Assembly (NCBI GenBank): GCA_013398175.1
Contig: VZRZ01004225.1
Span: forward strand, 883,426-947,425
Direction of reading: 5' to 3'
DNA length: 64,000 bases
Source: Climacteris rufus
Lineage: Eukaryota > Chordata > Aves > Passeriformes > Climacteridae
Notes under the pieces: model-generated
What the model was told of the DNA's origin: nothing
The model's input: the letters and a program-made list of their open reading frames with translations, nothing else
Databases searched by the model: none
Translations under genes and position numbers: made by a program
Part shown: in pieces, positions 1-11,854 of the stretch
Layout: every line of letters starts with the position of its first letter
How positions within the stretch are numbered: position 1 is the first letter of the stretch

Positions 1-3000
1 CTGTGCATTTACTATTTTTATAACAAACTTGATTGTCACCTATGATATTTCAAAGATCACTTTTCATATAGACATCATGCTGGAAATTAGATGCAGGGCT
101 TTGCTTTCCATGGAACATTATGCAGAGGCACTCTGGCTAATAAATCTTTGTAGCTAATGCATTCCAGATGGAAGCCATGTCTCACAGATTTAACCTTCCT
201 AAACCCTTCCAAAAATTCCTCCCATGAAAAGCTCTCTGAATGAGATATGTTTGATTGAAATAGGATCATCAATACATGACATCTAAGTAATAGTACAGAT
301 GATTACTGCCTGCAGAAAATTGCCATTTCCTTCACACAAAGATATTGTCTTTGCACAACCACAGGGCATGAAGACAGACCTTATGTGCTTTACCAAATAG
401 TTTAAATGTTTTTTTTTTCTGAACTCTTAATGCTAATAACAGATGCTATAAAGAAAACATCCACTTCTGGCCCTTTAACTTGGGTATATGCATAACAAAT
501 ACTGCTAAAAAAAGGAATCAAGTCTCTCACAGAAGCCACTAATTAATATCACTGCTTAATCATGTCACCAGGTTTAGCCAGTCTACATCATTAGTTTATG
601 TCAGACAGAAGCAGTGAAACATCTAAACACCTACATGTAGATCCTTATGAAATCAGTCATGTGAAGTGGTAAGGTCAGTGTTAGACAAGTCTGCAGCTAC
701 TGTCTACTATTTAGAAACCATTACAAATCACCTAGCTAACAGAAGAACACCAAATAATTTTCAGATCCTTTTTCTTATAAGGTAATTTCTCAGTAACAGT
801 ACAGCTGTATTTTAGTCGCATCTGTGAATAACGAAAAATAACCTGAAGTTGTAGCCAGTTCTCTATGCTTCAGTATTGGCTGTGTTCAAATGGCTCTATA
901 TTGCTTCTACTGTTGAACTTCTGAACTCTGCAGTCCTTGGTCTGAAGAAAACAATTTGTTTATCAAGTACAAAACAAAAGGACTCTAAATCTCATGACAG
1001 TACCTGTGCACATTCATTATGCGAAAATCTAAGGAAATTGTTAGAAGTCTTAAACAAAATGGATATGGAAAATCTTTAGGTAGCTAAGGTTTTCTTCCTA
1101 TGTACCACACTTCTGTAAAAGTGAAATCTGGGAAGAATTTTGTGTGAGCTACTATTACATTTCCTATACAAATGTACTCCTGGCATGTGCAGTTGCAGTA
1201 CAAGCTTGGCTCATAAAAGTATGAGTGACAAGTACAGAAACAATTCTAAATCACACTGTGTAATTATGTTCTTTATGTTAAACCTTTAAAATTCTTAAGA
1301 TCCCCCTTCCCATATATGGTTCACTTTGATCCACAGGGTTGTACTCTTTCATTAAAAGTCGATCACACCCAAATGTCATTTGCAACCTTTCAGATGAGAG
1401 TGTAACAACAGACCCCTAACCATGGAGATGGAGGAAAGATCAAGCACATTTCAGCTGGGAAAGCAGGAGGAGTTTTGCACAGAGGCAGACACCTGGGCAA
1501 GGTTAGCTGTGCTGCAGCTCCATACCACTTCACTCAAAAGGAACTTGATCTTCTTATGTGTTTGAAAGGTAATAAGAAACCACCATTGCTGAAGATCATT
1601 TCATTCGGTTATTGTCCTCAACCAAAGGGGAAAGTCAATGTTGGATACATATTTTTGTAGCAGTTCCTACCCGAACATAATAAGAAGCATAGAGGAAACT
1701 TAATAGGAAGTGGAATATATTTCTTTAAATTGAAAGGAAGTACTTCTTACTGCCTTAGTCAGATATAATGTCACTGTAGAATGTGACTTGTCTTTTTACT
1801 TATTCTATCAATCTGAGTCAGCTTCAGCAAAATAGTGCTTCAAAAAGGCAGGGGAAAAAAAAACAATATTTGTCTGCTTTTGGAGAGGCTCCTTTCAAAT
1901 GAGATTAGAAAGTTTGGGTCCATTTTTTCATGTCTAATCCTATTATGCTCACTAATGAACTCAGTTTGCCTCAGTGGTTAAAATAAAAGCTAGTGGTTGT
2001 GTCCTAAAAAGCACAGATCCTCCTTCAGAAGAATATATTAAACTGTGTAGCTCAATATTACACAGTTGTACCACCCAAAGAAGGATTTTCTAAGATATGC
2101 TGCTGACTGCACTATACAGCACAAGTATTGAACAGTTTTAATTGAATAAGAAGACATTAAACTAATATAGATCTTTGCTACACCTTAAGCCAAACAGAGG
2201 GGGTAAAAGGACAACACTATTATTAAGATAAGACAAGCAGATTTTTAGATAAAACTCTGTCTTTGGAACAGTAACTCCTGCAAAACCCCACAGAAATGAT
2301 AGATACTAAGCTTGCAGTTGCAAAAGACCTCTGCTTTTGTGATATCAAAGGAGCAAGTGGCCTTGAAAATATGTATGATACTGAAATTTGGTCTGGAATG
2401 CAGTTAATTTATATCAGCATGGCAGCCTGCTCTAAACAAAACCATTTTTAACTTCCAGTATCTCAGTCATAATCACAGGGTCAAATATACTGTACTCTAC
2501 AGCAGTTTAAATAAATGTAATAAACAGCAAAGAATACAGTTATGGGAACATACAGCAACGGGAAGCCCTTCTAAAGGTTTCCTGTGTACCAGGAAAATAC
2601 TAATTCTTCTCTTCAATATAGACAACAATATTTTCACTAATCATTACCCAGCAGGTGATTCTATACCAGTCTGATGGTGTATAACCCACTGCATTTTTAG
2701 GGATTTTACTACAAAACAGAAAAAGGCTGTTGAAATGGGAAGAAGTCTTGAACTTATTGTCCCTTTTACTGAAGAGGCAAGTAGAACAGGCTGTTCCAGC
2801 TAATGAATTTCTTTGATATAAAAAGGGGTCAAGAAAATCTTTGTATGAAACTAGACACAGAGGCTAGCTGGACCTCTTGACTATCTGAAGAGTGCTTAGG
2901 AATCCAGCATCTGGGTTGTTAGAACTTGATAAAGAAGGGGCAGATACACATTGCAAGCTTCACATTCTCATGAATTACTAAGCATTTTTTGAAATGACAG

Positions 3001-5173
3001 GAACAGAGGATCTAAGCAGAATTAGTTTTATATAAAGAAGAAAACAGGGTTCTTAAGTAGGATGTACTTTGGGGCTTGTTTCCTTCTGGTTTTTTTTTTC
3101 TTTTCTATACCTTCTCTTTTGTCATGGAAGCCAGAAAGTTCTAGAAGTCTTCCCCTGTAAAGAGGATTGGGAGAGGACCTTTCCTTCATGGAGGCAGTGT
3201 GGTTCTGCTTTAAGGACCCAGATCAAAATTAAAACATGTCTGAGCTTTTTTCTCTATTACATTTCACACACTTGTAATTTAAGTCTTTCATAAATTCTTT
3301 GTATGCTCTGTCTGTGATAATTAAGTTGAAGTATTGTTACCTCACAATTAACATCTTTTGTGTACATAAAATCTCAGGCATAGATTTTCTACATTTCTTT
3401 CTCCTTAGAAATAGCACACGGACCATAGATATCAGCAACACTTTGGAAACACACTATGTTCTGCAAATAACCACATGAAGAATCATGGCCATTGTCATCA
3501 TTATGGTTTTGCTTTAAATTAGCTTCCCTCACAATCTGTATGTATGATTTTTAGGTTCAAAGTCATGTGGTTTCTTGACCATCTCCCTTTTCAAAGTCCA
3601 CTGTCTTAATGTTAGGAAGAAAGAGAAGTTTGCAATGACAGGACTGGTTCTCCTGGGAGAGTAAAACAAAAGTGCCAAGGGAACTCCTGAACAGTCTCTT
3701 CTGTCCTGATGGACAGATAACCATATAAAATAATCCAGCTCACAGAGATATTGCTAAGACTAGTTTTATGACAGTTTCAGAGAGATTCAGCATTTATACA
3801 TGCAAACATCAGAGTTAGGCTCTGAAACTTAAGGGAGCAAGACAAAGGAAGGGACGGTTTCCTAAAATCAGAAGAAGCTTTAAAAAGATTATCTTCTTTT
3901 AAAGCAGATTTCAAAGATTTAAGTTGCAAGAAGGAGACAAAGCACACAGTGCAATAATGTATATACATCACATGAAATGTGATGATGTATGTATAGACCT
4001 TGTGAAAATGGGGAAAAGCAGATATGCAGGGAAGATGGTATAGTTACACATTCTTCCAATACTCCCCCAACAATCTGTGGCTCAAGTATTTCCTGAGTCA
4101 GAGATGGTTTCTGTGCTCTTTGAAAAAACAAGGATTATCAGGAAGGAAAGGCTAAAACATAAAAAAGGTAACATTGGAAATCCATTTATTCTCAATTAAC
4201 TGGTGAAGGGACAATGTCAGAATGCTTAAACCACAGTTTTTGCACCTCCTGCCTGTCTCACAGCTACAATAACAGTCACATTATTGATTAAGTTGACTAT
4301 ATTAAAAAAAAAAGTCTAATCTTCATGCTTCTGTTCTGGAAGGAGGATACTATAGAACAACAAAACCAATAAACTTAAATCCCTCTCCCCTCTGTGAACA
4401 AAATGGACTGCCTGCTTCCCTGCTCACACACTCTGACTGGTGTAATGTGAGGTCACTATCCAGATTAGTTCTCTCATTTATCGTCTTTCAGTTGGAATCT
4501 CTCTCCTGTCAATAAATAAGTGAGAACTTCTAGGATAATATGGATCACACTTGTGAGAGCAGACACTCAGAAAAGCAGAGCACAGCAGTGACAGTACCAA
4601 TTCATTTATTTCTTTTGGTTTCTGACCTTTGTGCTCTCTTAGCATTTGCCATATTCAGAAGAGACTTATTCCTTCGTAAAGACAGGCTGGCATTGGTGTT
4701 TACCTGATGAAGGATCTGTGAGTAGAATCACATGGACTGTAATTTTCACAAAACAATCTGTGGCATGCTAGTACTTGAAGCAGGACTTGGGGAAAAAAGT
4801 GATCAGTGAGGCATAGAAGTGCAATTAAGTCTAAATGAATGGGAGTTCTTTCTCCTAGGCCTTACCAGACTACAGCATGCTTCTTACTTCAATCTAATAT
4901 TCGCTTTCCCTCTAAAATGTTTTACTGCATGCACCAATTCAATAATCAACTAGTCTTAAACATGTATGTTATAAAAAATTCAATTACAAGATCCAAAATA
5001 ATGGAGGAGCTTCTATGTTAAATAAAACTAAATATGCCAGATCTCTTGAAGTTTGAAAAAATTAGGAGGTGGGAAAAAGGTAGGACTGTACAAAGTCACA
5101 AGAGGTCTGGAGAAGCAAACGGTGAGCAGGAACAGTCCCCAGCCCCAACAACCCTTGGAGGCACCAAGTGCAG
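1..5173. other. Non-coding unique sequence, no confident gene
   Basis: AT-rich sequence without long reading frames, CpG clusters or recognisable interspersed repeats. Two weak coding hints are discussed under findings: a possible minus-strand terminal exon at 87-235, and a 47-codon plus-strand frame at 1422-1565 with a strong start context (ACCATGG). An imperfect inverted repeat lies at about 3960-3996, with arms CATCACAT and ATGTGATG separated by three bases. I see nothing else I can support here. Confidence 0.6.
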
Positions 5174-5310
5174 TCAAATGGAAGCAGGTTTCAACAAAAG
5201 GAAGCGTTTTTTTTCACATAGTACACAGTTTCAATCACGTGTTGACACACAGCATGGAGAGGTCAAATTCCTATACAAATTTGAAAATAATTCTTAAACT
5301 CAACAATGAG
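5174..5310 (+). repeat. Eroded CR1-like LINE fragment (end of ORF2)
   Basis: The plus-strand reading around 5185-5297 gives a peptide relic containing NKRKRFFSHSTQF and later VDTQHGEVKFLYKFENNS. This resembles the C-terminal ORF2 region of old amniote CR1-type LINEs, where a K-R-K-x-F-F-T/S-Q/H motif is followed after roughly 25 residues by a basic/aromatic helix. The nucleotide phrase AACAAAAGGAAGCG with a T-rich stretch and TTCACA is typical of such copies. The frame is degraded and stops soon after. The boundaries are guesses. This is recognition from memory of the family, not an alignment. Confidence 0.42.
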
Positions 5311-6079
5311 ATAGTAGAAAACCCACGAAAGTGTGGGACTCCATTTGGCTCAGAAAATCCTTAAAGTGCAGACAGACAAAGGCAGGAGGAAAATGGTATT
5401 ACATGTTTATCTTACTCTATTTCATAATGGCCACTGCCAAAGAGGGAACACTAGGGTTCTTTTGTTCTTTTGACTCTTTTGTCTTATCCAGTAGCACCAC
5501 TCATCTGCCTTGTCACAAATCTGGGCCCTCAGTAACTCTGTGTGTAGCAAAGATGACTGGTCTCAATAAAAAAGTTTATACATGCAGTTCACACATATCA
5601 GAAACTGATCAAAATTAGAGTACTTTTTAACCCTGTGAGAGATTTTAGGTCATAGTTCCCTAAAGTTAAAGATCAAAGGAAATATCCCACATGGTGTACC
5701 TTATTGTACATTTAAAGTTCTGTAGTTATACAGACATACACTGTTACACAGAAAGTACTATGCAGCAGTATGCTAGGGCAGGCTTTGTTTGACTATTCTA
5801 AGTTGGCATTCAGTTTCTGATGGGGGGAGAATTCCTTTTTAACTTGTTTAATATTAAATTTTCTGGTTGTAAGAAAACAAAGGATTTGAAGCTTATGCTT
5901 GCCCACATCTAAATATAATAATTAAATTATTATATGCATTTCACACTTCCAGAATTCATGAAATGTGTACTGGAGGAGACAGTGCCGTTCTGATGACACA
6001 GGGGAAAAAAAAGAGAAGAAAGAAAAAGAAAAAAGGAAGTCAGCATGAGCTCCTGTGCTCTGCATTAGAAAGTAGGAAT
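5311..6079. other. Non-coding sequence, nothing recognised
   Basis: AT-rich sequence after the CR1-like relic. It contains short purine tracts just before the next repeat, near 6001-6040 (G/A-rich, with runs such as GAAAGAAAAAGAAAAAAGG). No gene, splice pair or repeat family could be supported. Confidence 0.5.
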
Positions 6080-6232
6080 CATGGATATTACTTCTGGATT
6101 CTGGCCCTGGTTTACTGGACTAAAAGTCCCAAGAAGCAGCAGTACAATCACACCCTTTTACCCAAAGCCAGTTCAGGTCAATGGCAGTATTTTCATTTAT
6201 TTCAATGGGTTTGGATCAGACCCCTAAGCCTA
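6080..6232 (+). repeat. Ancient amniote interspersed repeat ('TTCAATGGG' type)
   Basis: The segment contains GTTCAGGTCAATGGCAGTAT, then TTTCAATGGGTTTGGATCAG and ACCCC. This arrangement, an inverted pair of 'CAATGG' phrases followed by 'GGATCAGRCCC', is a hallmark of an old, widely dispersed amniote repeat found in birds, turtles and crocodiles. I cannot name the family with confidence (a MITE-like non-autonomous DNA element or a LINE tail are both possible). Divergence is high and the edges are uncertain. Confidence 0.45.
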
Positions 6233-7600
6233 GTGAAGTAACTGCTTGTAATGTCACTCAACATCAACTCTGACCACTCTAGGAGCCACACTGGCAAATT
6301 CATAATGAAAACCACTCTAATTTCTAAACTGAAGAAAAAATACTGTAATGCTTTTAATACTGTTGGCAGGTAAAAGACAGTAGCAGTGGTGGTACTGTGT
6401 GTGCACATTTGTAGCTGCTAACCAAAAGCAGAAACAGTGGCAGTGAGGGCATTTTCTACTAAAAAGTCATGAAAGAAGAATGGTGCACTTGTACATTATT
6501 TGACTCATTTGGCAGTTAACCAACCAACTTGGCAAAGAGGAATCTCCCTTAATTTTAGATACAAATGTTTGAAATACATAAAGGCATCAATTGCAAAATA
6601 AAAAGACAACCCCAAACCTCCACCAAAACCAGAAATATTCTATGTAACATGACTGCTGTAAAGCACTTAATTTTAAAATATTATTTCTAATCTAAGATAT
6701 TTTGGGGCTGCCATTACCTTTTGCAAGCTGGCTGCAGTAATTTAAGAGAATTTAGCTGGCAATCTCAGTCAGCTTTGTAGCAGACAAACAGATAATTAAA
6801 TCCAACAACATAGCTACTATTGTCTCATCACTGAAAGTGATTGCTCCAGGTGCCAGTGTCCTTGGCTTTAAAGGAGCTTAGATTACCATGTTTAGTGTGC
6901 AGTAGAAAGTTTTATAAGCTAGATTCCAATCTGAAACTTCCTTGACTTCTGTTATTTTTAATGTAGATTTATAAAAAAAGTAAAACTTGACAGTATAATC
7001 ACTTTGTAGTCTGAGGAATTTGTTAAATTTGACAAGTAAAGAATATATTGGAAACTTGCTTCTGGTGGACATGAAGAAGTAGAAAAGATTATTATTTCAA
7101 CTTGTCTGAAAAAGTGCCATTCTACATACTGATCATAGCCCAGCCTTGTCATTTTTGGCCCTTAATTATTACTGGTAAGCTATCTCTGACCACAAGCCGA
7201 GTCTCACTGATATTTGCTGGTAAGAAAAAGAGAGAGAGAAGTCTTGCAGTAACTTTACATTGTTAATGAGAAGTCGGGGTCTATGCACAATACATTTCAG
7301 TGTTCAGTTCATGCGTACAAGCCTGTTGCAGCACTACTCAGGACTTCTCCTATGACATGCTCAATTAACCATTGATGTTAGAAACAGCCCAAGTACTTTT
7401 CAATGCTACTCCACCAACAAGTTACAAACACAGCACTCTGTCCTGTGCCATTTTAAACCATACACAATGGCATTCCCAGAAATGCTGCATCTTTAGTTAT
7501 ATCAACAAGTCTTGCCAAAGTAAACTACTTACCATGTTTTGAAGCAAACAAAAAGAAAACTAGAAATCTACTTTCCAAACTAATAAGGAATGATTAAGTG
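6233..7600. other. Non-coding sequence, nothing recognised
   Basis: AT-rich unique sequence. Short purine runs occur near 7209-7221 (AAAAAGAGAGAGAG). No reading frame or repeat could be supported. Confidence 0.5.
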
Positions 7601-7626
7601 GATCTACTACTTAGATCTACTACTTA
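7601..7626 (+). repeat. 13-bp tandem duplication
   Basis: GATCTACTACTTA occurs twice in perfect tandem (7601-7613 and 7614-7626). The last base of the second copy is also the first base of the adjoining hairpin. This is probably a small local duplication by replication slippage. Confidence 0.85.
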
Positions 7627-7651
7627 CATTTCCTAATTGCTTAGGAAATGT
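7626..7651. repeat. Perfect 11-bp hairpin with 4-base loop
   Basis: The arm ACATTTCCTAA at 7626-7636 is followed by the loop TTGC (7637-7640) and the exact reverse complement TTAGGAAATGT at 7641-7651. No T-tract or promoter gives it a terminator role in this eukaryotic setting. It may be a cruciform-prone site or a relic of a palindromic element. Confidence 0.85.
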
Positions 7652-9523
7652 CAATCTTTTTAAACTCTTTTATTATGTGCATTTATTTATTTTTCTGCAG
7701 TATTTATACATTGATTATAACAAAATTTACAGACCTACTAATAATATCACGTATCACTACATGGCAACAAAGAACATATTCAAGCTCACTTGATTCCTAT
7801 AGGAGAAATAACAAGAATTTAAACCAGTTTTAGACAGTTTTAGAAAATTAAAACCAGAAGAGAACTGTACAGAATAGCCACACTATAACTCTTATAACTG
7901 CATTAAATTAACTGTGTATAACACTGTATAAGTGCACACCTCTTGTTCTATTTTCTAAATGAATTACTTATCCTTGGAAAAATGAACTTATTAAATGATC
8001 TATAATAATAATTTAGCAAAAATATGTTTCACAGTATGCTGACGTTCTTCAGACCTTGAAAACACGTTTTTTTTAAATGAGTTACATTGTAAATGCAAGA
8101 AAACCAAGCATCCTTTGCAATTTTGCATTTTAAGGGACTTGCGTTTTCTTTAATGACAAAGAAACTTCTGAGTAACTGATCTATCATATATCGTCATATA
8201 TACGTCTATTTGGGGTGCATGTGTACACATACACACAAGTACTACAGACCAAGCCAGGCTGTCCAGCAGAGGGCTCCTTTGAAGCACAAAGTGGAAAAGC
8301 AGGCAAAGTGTTTCAATGTATAGACAAAACAGAGATTACACAAGCATTATGTATGCTAAGATCCAGCAATAATTTTAGTAAATCACCAACATACACACGG
8401 TGCATTGATGTAATAATTTTAGTTATTTTTTTAAGAATTAATTGCTTTCATGAGACCCATTGGAGAAAAATGTGCAAACCAAATTATTTTTCCTTAAAAA
8501 CCACTCCAGTGTTCACATTTTCCTTCACTAAGGCACTGTGAGACTATTAAGAACATCAGTTTAATTATTTTTGTTTTCAGTAAAATATGTATAAAGCAAC
8601 ATGTAGAAATTGGAGAAACACTTATTGATCAGGCGCTTATGTATACAATATTAAACTCAAAGTAAAAGGGCATTAAACAAGTTTTTTCTGTTTTTCTTTC
8701 ATGAAAAATACAGAAACAGAGGACTGAAGGGTGGCAAACACCTGCTTTTGTCCCATACAGCTGTATTTAAGAATCCACTGATATTCACCTTGATAATTTC
8801 CTGATAGTGCATGTCTGCAAAAATCTTTTGCTTTGCCTTCCAGAACCAGGAAATACTACTGTGGCACTGAGTGGTCTGCATATTTTTTTGCCGTTTCTAC
8901 ATTGTCATTTCCACTCACTTTAACTTATTTCTTATTGGCATTCCCAAGAACTATGACAACATTTTTGGTTATATAGAATATACAGGAAGCCACTAAAAAG
9001 AGTAAATTAATCTGATCTTTCCTATTAATAGAAGGTTGAAATACTAGTAGATCAATTGTTGAAACATCTACAGCAAACTTACACAATACATTTTTTCACA
9101 TCAGTTTCCAGATGTCTGCACACTTTTTTTTTTTCAATTTTGATAGTGTTACTTGTAAAAAATGCAAATGAAAAGAAATGAGTCTGAAGTCAACAATGTT
9201 TCCAAAGTCATACTAGGTAATCAGAATATTCAAATGATAGGGAAGGTCAAATGTTAATGAGTTTTAAATATACAAGCTATTTTATGTTTCTTACATTATA
9301 CAGTATTTTTCACTTTTTCTCACATGTCTACAGGTGAATAGGGGCAAGATTATGAAGGAAAACCTAAAGAGGATTCATAGACATGCTACAGCTGAATATG
9401 GGTCCCATTCCGCTCAGCTATTGTGTCCATTAGAAATACAAAAGAGTCAAAACACAGCATGATTCTTTTTTCTTTCAATATATGCTGATAGGACTGATTT
9501 TGCTTGCCTCACTGTCAAGGACA
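7652..9523. other. Non-coding sequence, nothing recognised
   Basis: AT-rich sequence with poly-T runs (for example 9126-9134). No reading frame, splice pair or repeat family could be supported. Confidence 0.5.
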
Positions 9524-9587
9524 GACATTTCCCATGACTGCATCTATGACAGACTAGGAGTCAAAAGCATCCTCCATGGGAAATGTC
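9524..9587. repeat. 13-bp perfect inverted repeat, 38-base loop
   Basis: GACATTTCCCATG at 9524-9536 and its exact reverse complement CATGGGAAATGTC at 9575-9587 enclose 38 bases. A perfect 13-bp stem at this spacing is unlikely in neutral sequence. It could be the core of an old palindromic MITE, a folded RNA or a structured regulatory site. The loop side does not pair further in any obvious way, so a canonical microRNA precursor is not supported. Confidence 0.85.
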
Positions 9588-10199
9588 AAGAAAAATATTG
9601 AGAAAATTCTGTATCATTTAAGCACACAAGTTGTTATAGAAGAGTACGTATAACTAAAGGATCACATGCAACTTTGTACAGAGCTTATTGTCTGAAGCAG
9701 ACAAACTGTAGCTGAATACTATGCATATCCATATTTTCTGGAGTCACAGAACCCAGGAATGGAAAACTTTCTTATCCATTTTGTTGCTGCTGAAGGGCTA
9801 ATCATATTTAAGAGGTTGCTACCTGGCTCTCAAGAAACTTGTTGGGAAGGGGGGAATTTGGCCACCTGCTGATGTCTACATGTTCTGTCCTGCATGATTT
9901 TGACTCATGCATCTTCTTTTACAGAATCTATGTGCTTCTTCAGTGTCACTTGCCAGCCCTGCCTCACGGAGCCAAAGCTGGAGATGGGCTTTGAACAGGA
10001 TATAATTTTGTAACACGTAGAGAATAACTGTATTATAACATGATCTTCACACAAATATGTGCAAAAGGAAACAATGTGGAAAGTAAGCTTTTATCTTTAC
10101 TACAGACTTAAAATTGCATAAACATGCTAAATTTTCTTCCATATGAATATCACATTCTGGTATTTATGTTGCAACTAGCCAGACAACATTTGCTAATAG
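9588..10199. other. Non-coding sequence, nothing recognised
   Basis: No gene, repeat family or strong motif could be supported. Base composition is like the surroundings. Confidence 0.5.
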
Positions 10200-10440
10200 C
10201 TACTTTTAATGCAGCATATCAAACTGCTTAACCCCTTGGCTTGCCGGGCAGTTTAGAAGCTCCTACTGTGATGTTTTTGTTCTCACATATGCGCCAGTAA
10301 AGGCTGTCACAGTCCTCATTAAATAAACAGACATACATGCCAATTAATAATTTAATTTACAGGGAGAATCTTGACATAGAGATAGGAGGTGAATTGCTAG
10401 TACCTCCTGAATTGTATCTTAAAATAGCAAGCAAACAGGA
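10200..10440. promoter_or_regulatory. Possible conserved non-coding element
   Basis: A sequence of higher complexity than its neighbours. It has a few CpGs (CTTGCCGGGCAG, ATATGCGCC), homeodomain-type AATTAATAATTTAATT runs, and a short inverted repeat with arms AGGAGGT and ACCTCCT at about 10385-10410. These traits are common in vertebrate developmental enhancers, but no conservation data were available. Treat this as a hypothesis. Confidence 0.2.
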
Positions 10441-11819
10441 TTTAGTCCTTTAGTCCCACATCCAAAGTTATGGCACCATAACAAGATCGGAATATCTGTA
10501 AATCACTAGTTCTGTATTTACTGTCATAAAAAGTTGTCCATTACTAGGTACAATTTTATAAATGAAGGCATCGGCTCTAAAACAAGGGCAGATCTTTCAA
10601 TTTTGCAGGTAATCCAAATATTTTATCCTTCTAAATTTTAGCAGGATTTTGTCTGGCATCTGGATTTGAAGCATGCTTAGCTTTATAACTTTTTTATTTG
10701 GATGAATATAATTGTTTTAATATTCCAAATACAACACTACTTACTATTTTGAAAAACATTTTTTTCCACTTAAATATTCACCTGAATATTTAGATGTGCA
10801 TCTACTTTTCTGTTGTTTTCTAGCAGCACAGAACATTTCTGACATTTGGTTTAGAGTGAGTCCCTTAAAATTCAAACAGGGCTTTAGGAAGGTACAGATA
10901 TCTCTTCTTGATGCAAACAGTTGGCTAACAGCATCAAAATTATTTCTCCATGAGAAGCAGATACACAAGCAGTTCTAATGCAAATATTTGGATCATTTCC
11001 CCACTTCTAATTTGGGCATACATTGCCAAGTTTCCCTGTACAACATTCCTGTTATCTTGCCTTTCTTGCTCATCTACTCAAGCAGAACTTCGTCAAGGCT
11101 CTCATCACCATGTGTCTCAATTTCTGTCATCCATTCTTTTACCACTCTGCAAACAACATCTACCTTGTCTATTTATTCAATTATTTATTCTAGTATTAAA
11201 ATTAGGCATTTCCTGGGCCAGTACCTTCTAATGCCATGATTATTGCCACTTACTCTCTGTTAACCTTTTCTTACTAAAGTGGGTAAAAGATACTTCTACA
11301 GGTGCGATCTTGCCTGTTCACTCTGCTACTTCATATATTCACGGTCTGCTTCTACTCTACAAATCACAGCACTTTTGATATATCAAAATTATCCAGGTAA
11401 AACTCTGTGAAGTTTTACTTGCTGCACTTCATGTAAAACAGCTTTACCCAAGCACCCACAGTGTCATCCTCCATCTTTACATCAAATCTGTATTTGAAAG
11501 TGTCTTTTACTAATGAAGCTTCAAGATAATCCATAAGATGGATTTTGCATCCAGCAGATGTAAAAGTTGAACGTTTCACTCAAATCTAAAGAGAAGTGAT
11601 TTTTCCAATAAATATTTCTACCTAAGATCACAGAAAGAAGATGTCCTACTGAAGAAATTTTAGGGACCAGTCCTCCTGCTAAAATTGTGGACCACTGATA
11701 AAACAGTTGAATATGGGTGTAGAATTCCAAGCAGTACAGTTCTTATCTTTGTTCAAATTCTGTAACAGTAAAAGAGATATAAATTTGCTATAATATGACA
11801 TTCCTTTTCCTCTAAAATC
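10441..11819. other. Non-coding sequence, nothing recognised
   Basis: Short overlapping reading frames (up to 93 codons at 10950-11231, plus strand) show no family resemblance and no compatible splice context. They are best explained as chance. Confidence 0.5.
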
Positions 11820-11854
11820 CTTTTCTTTTTTTTTTCTTTCTTTTTTTTTTTTTT
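11820..11854. repeat. Pyrimidine-rich T tract
   Basis: A run of T interrupted by single C residues ends at AACTTTC. This simple-sequence tract also has the look of a polypyrimidine tract, but no AG acceptor with an open exon follows closely. Confidence 0.9.
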
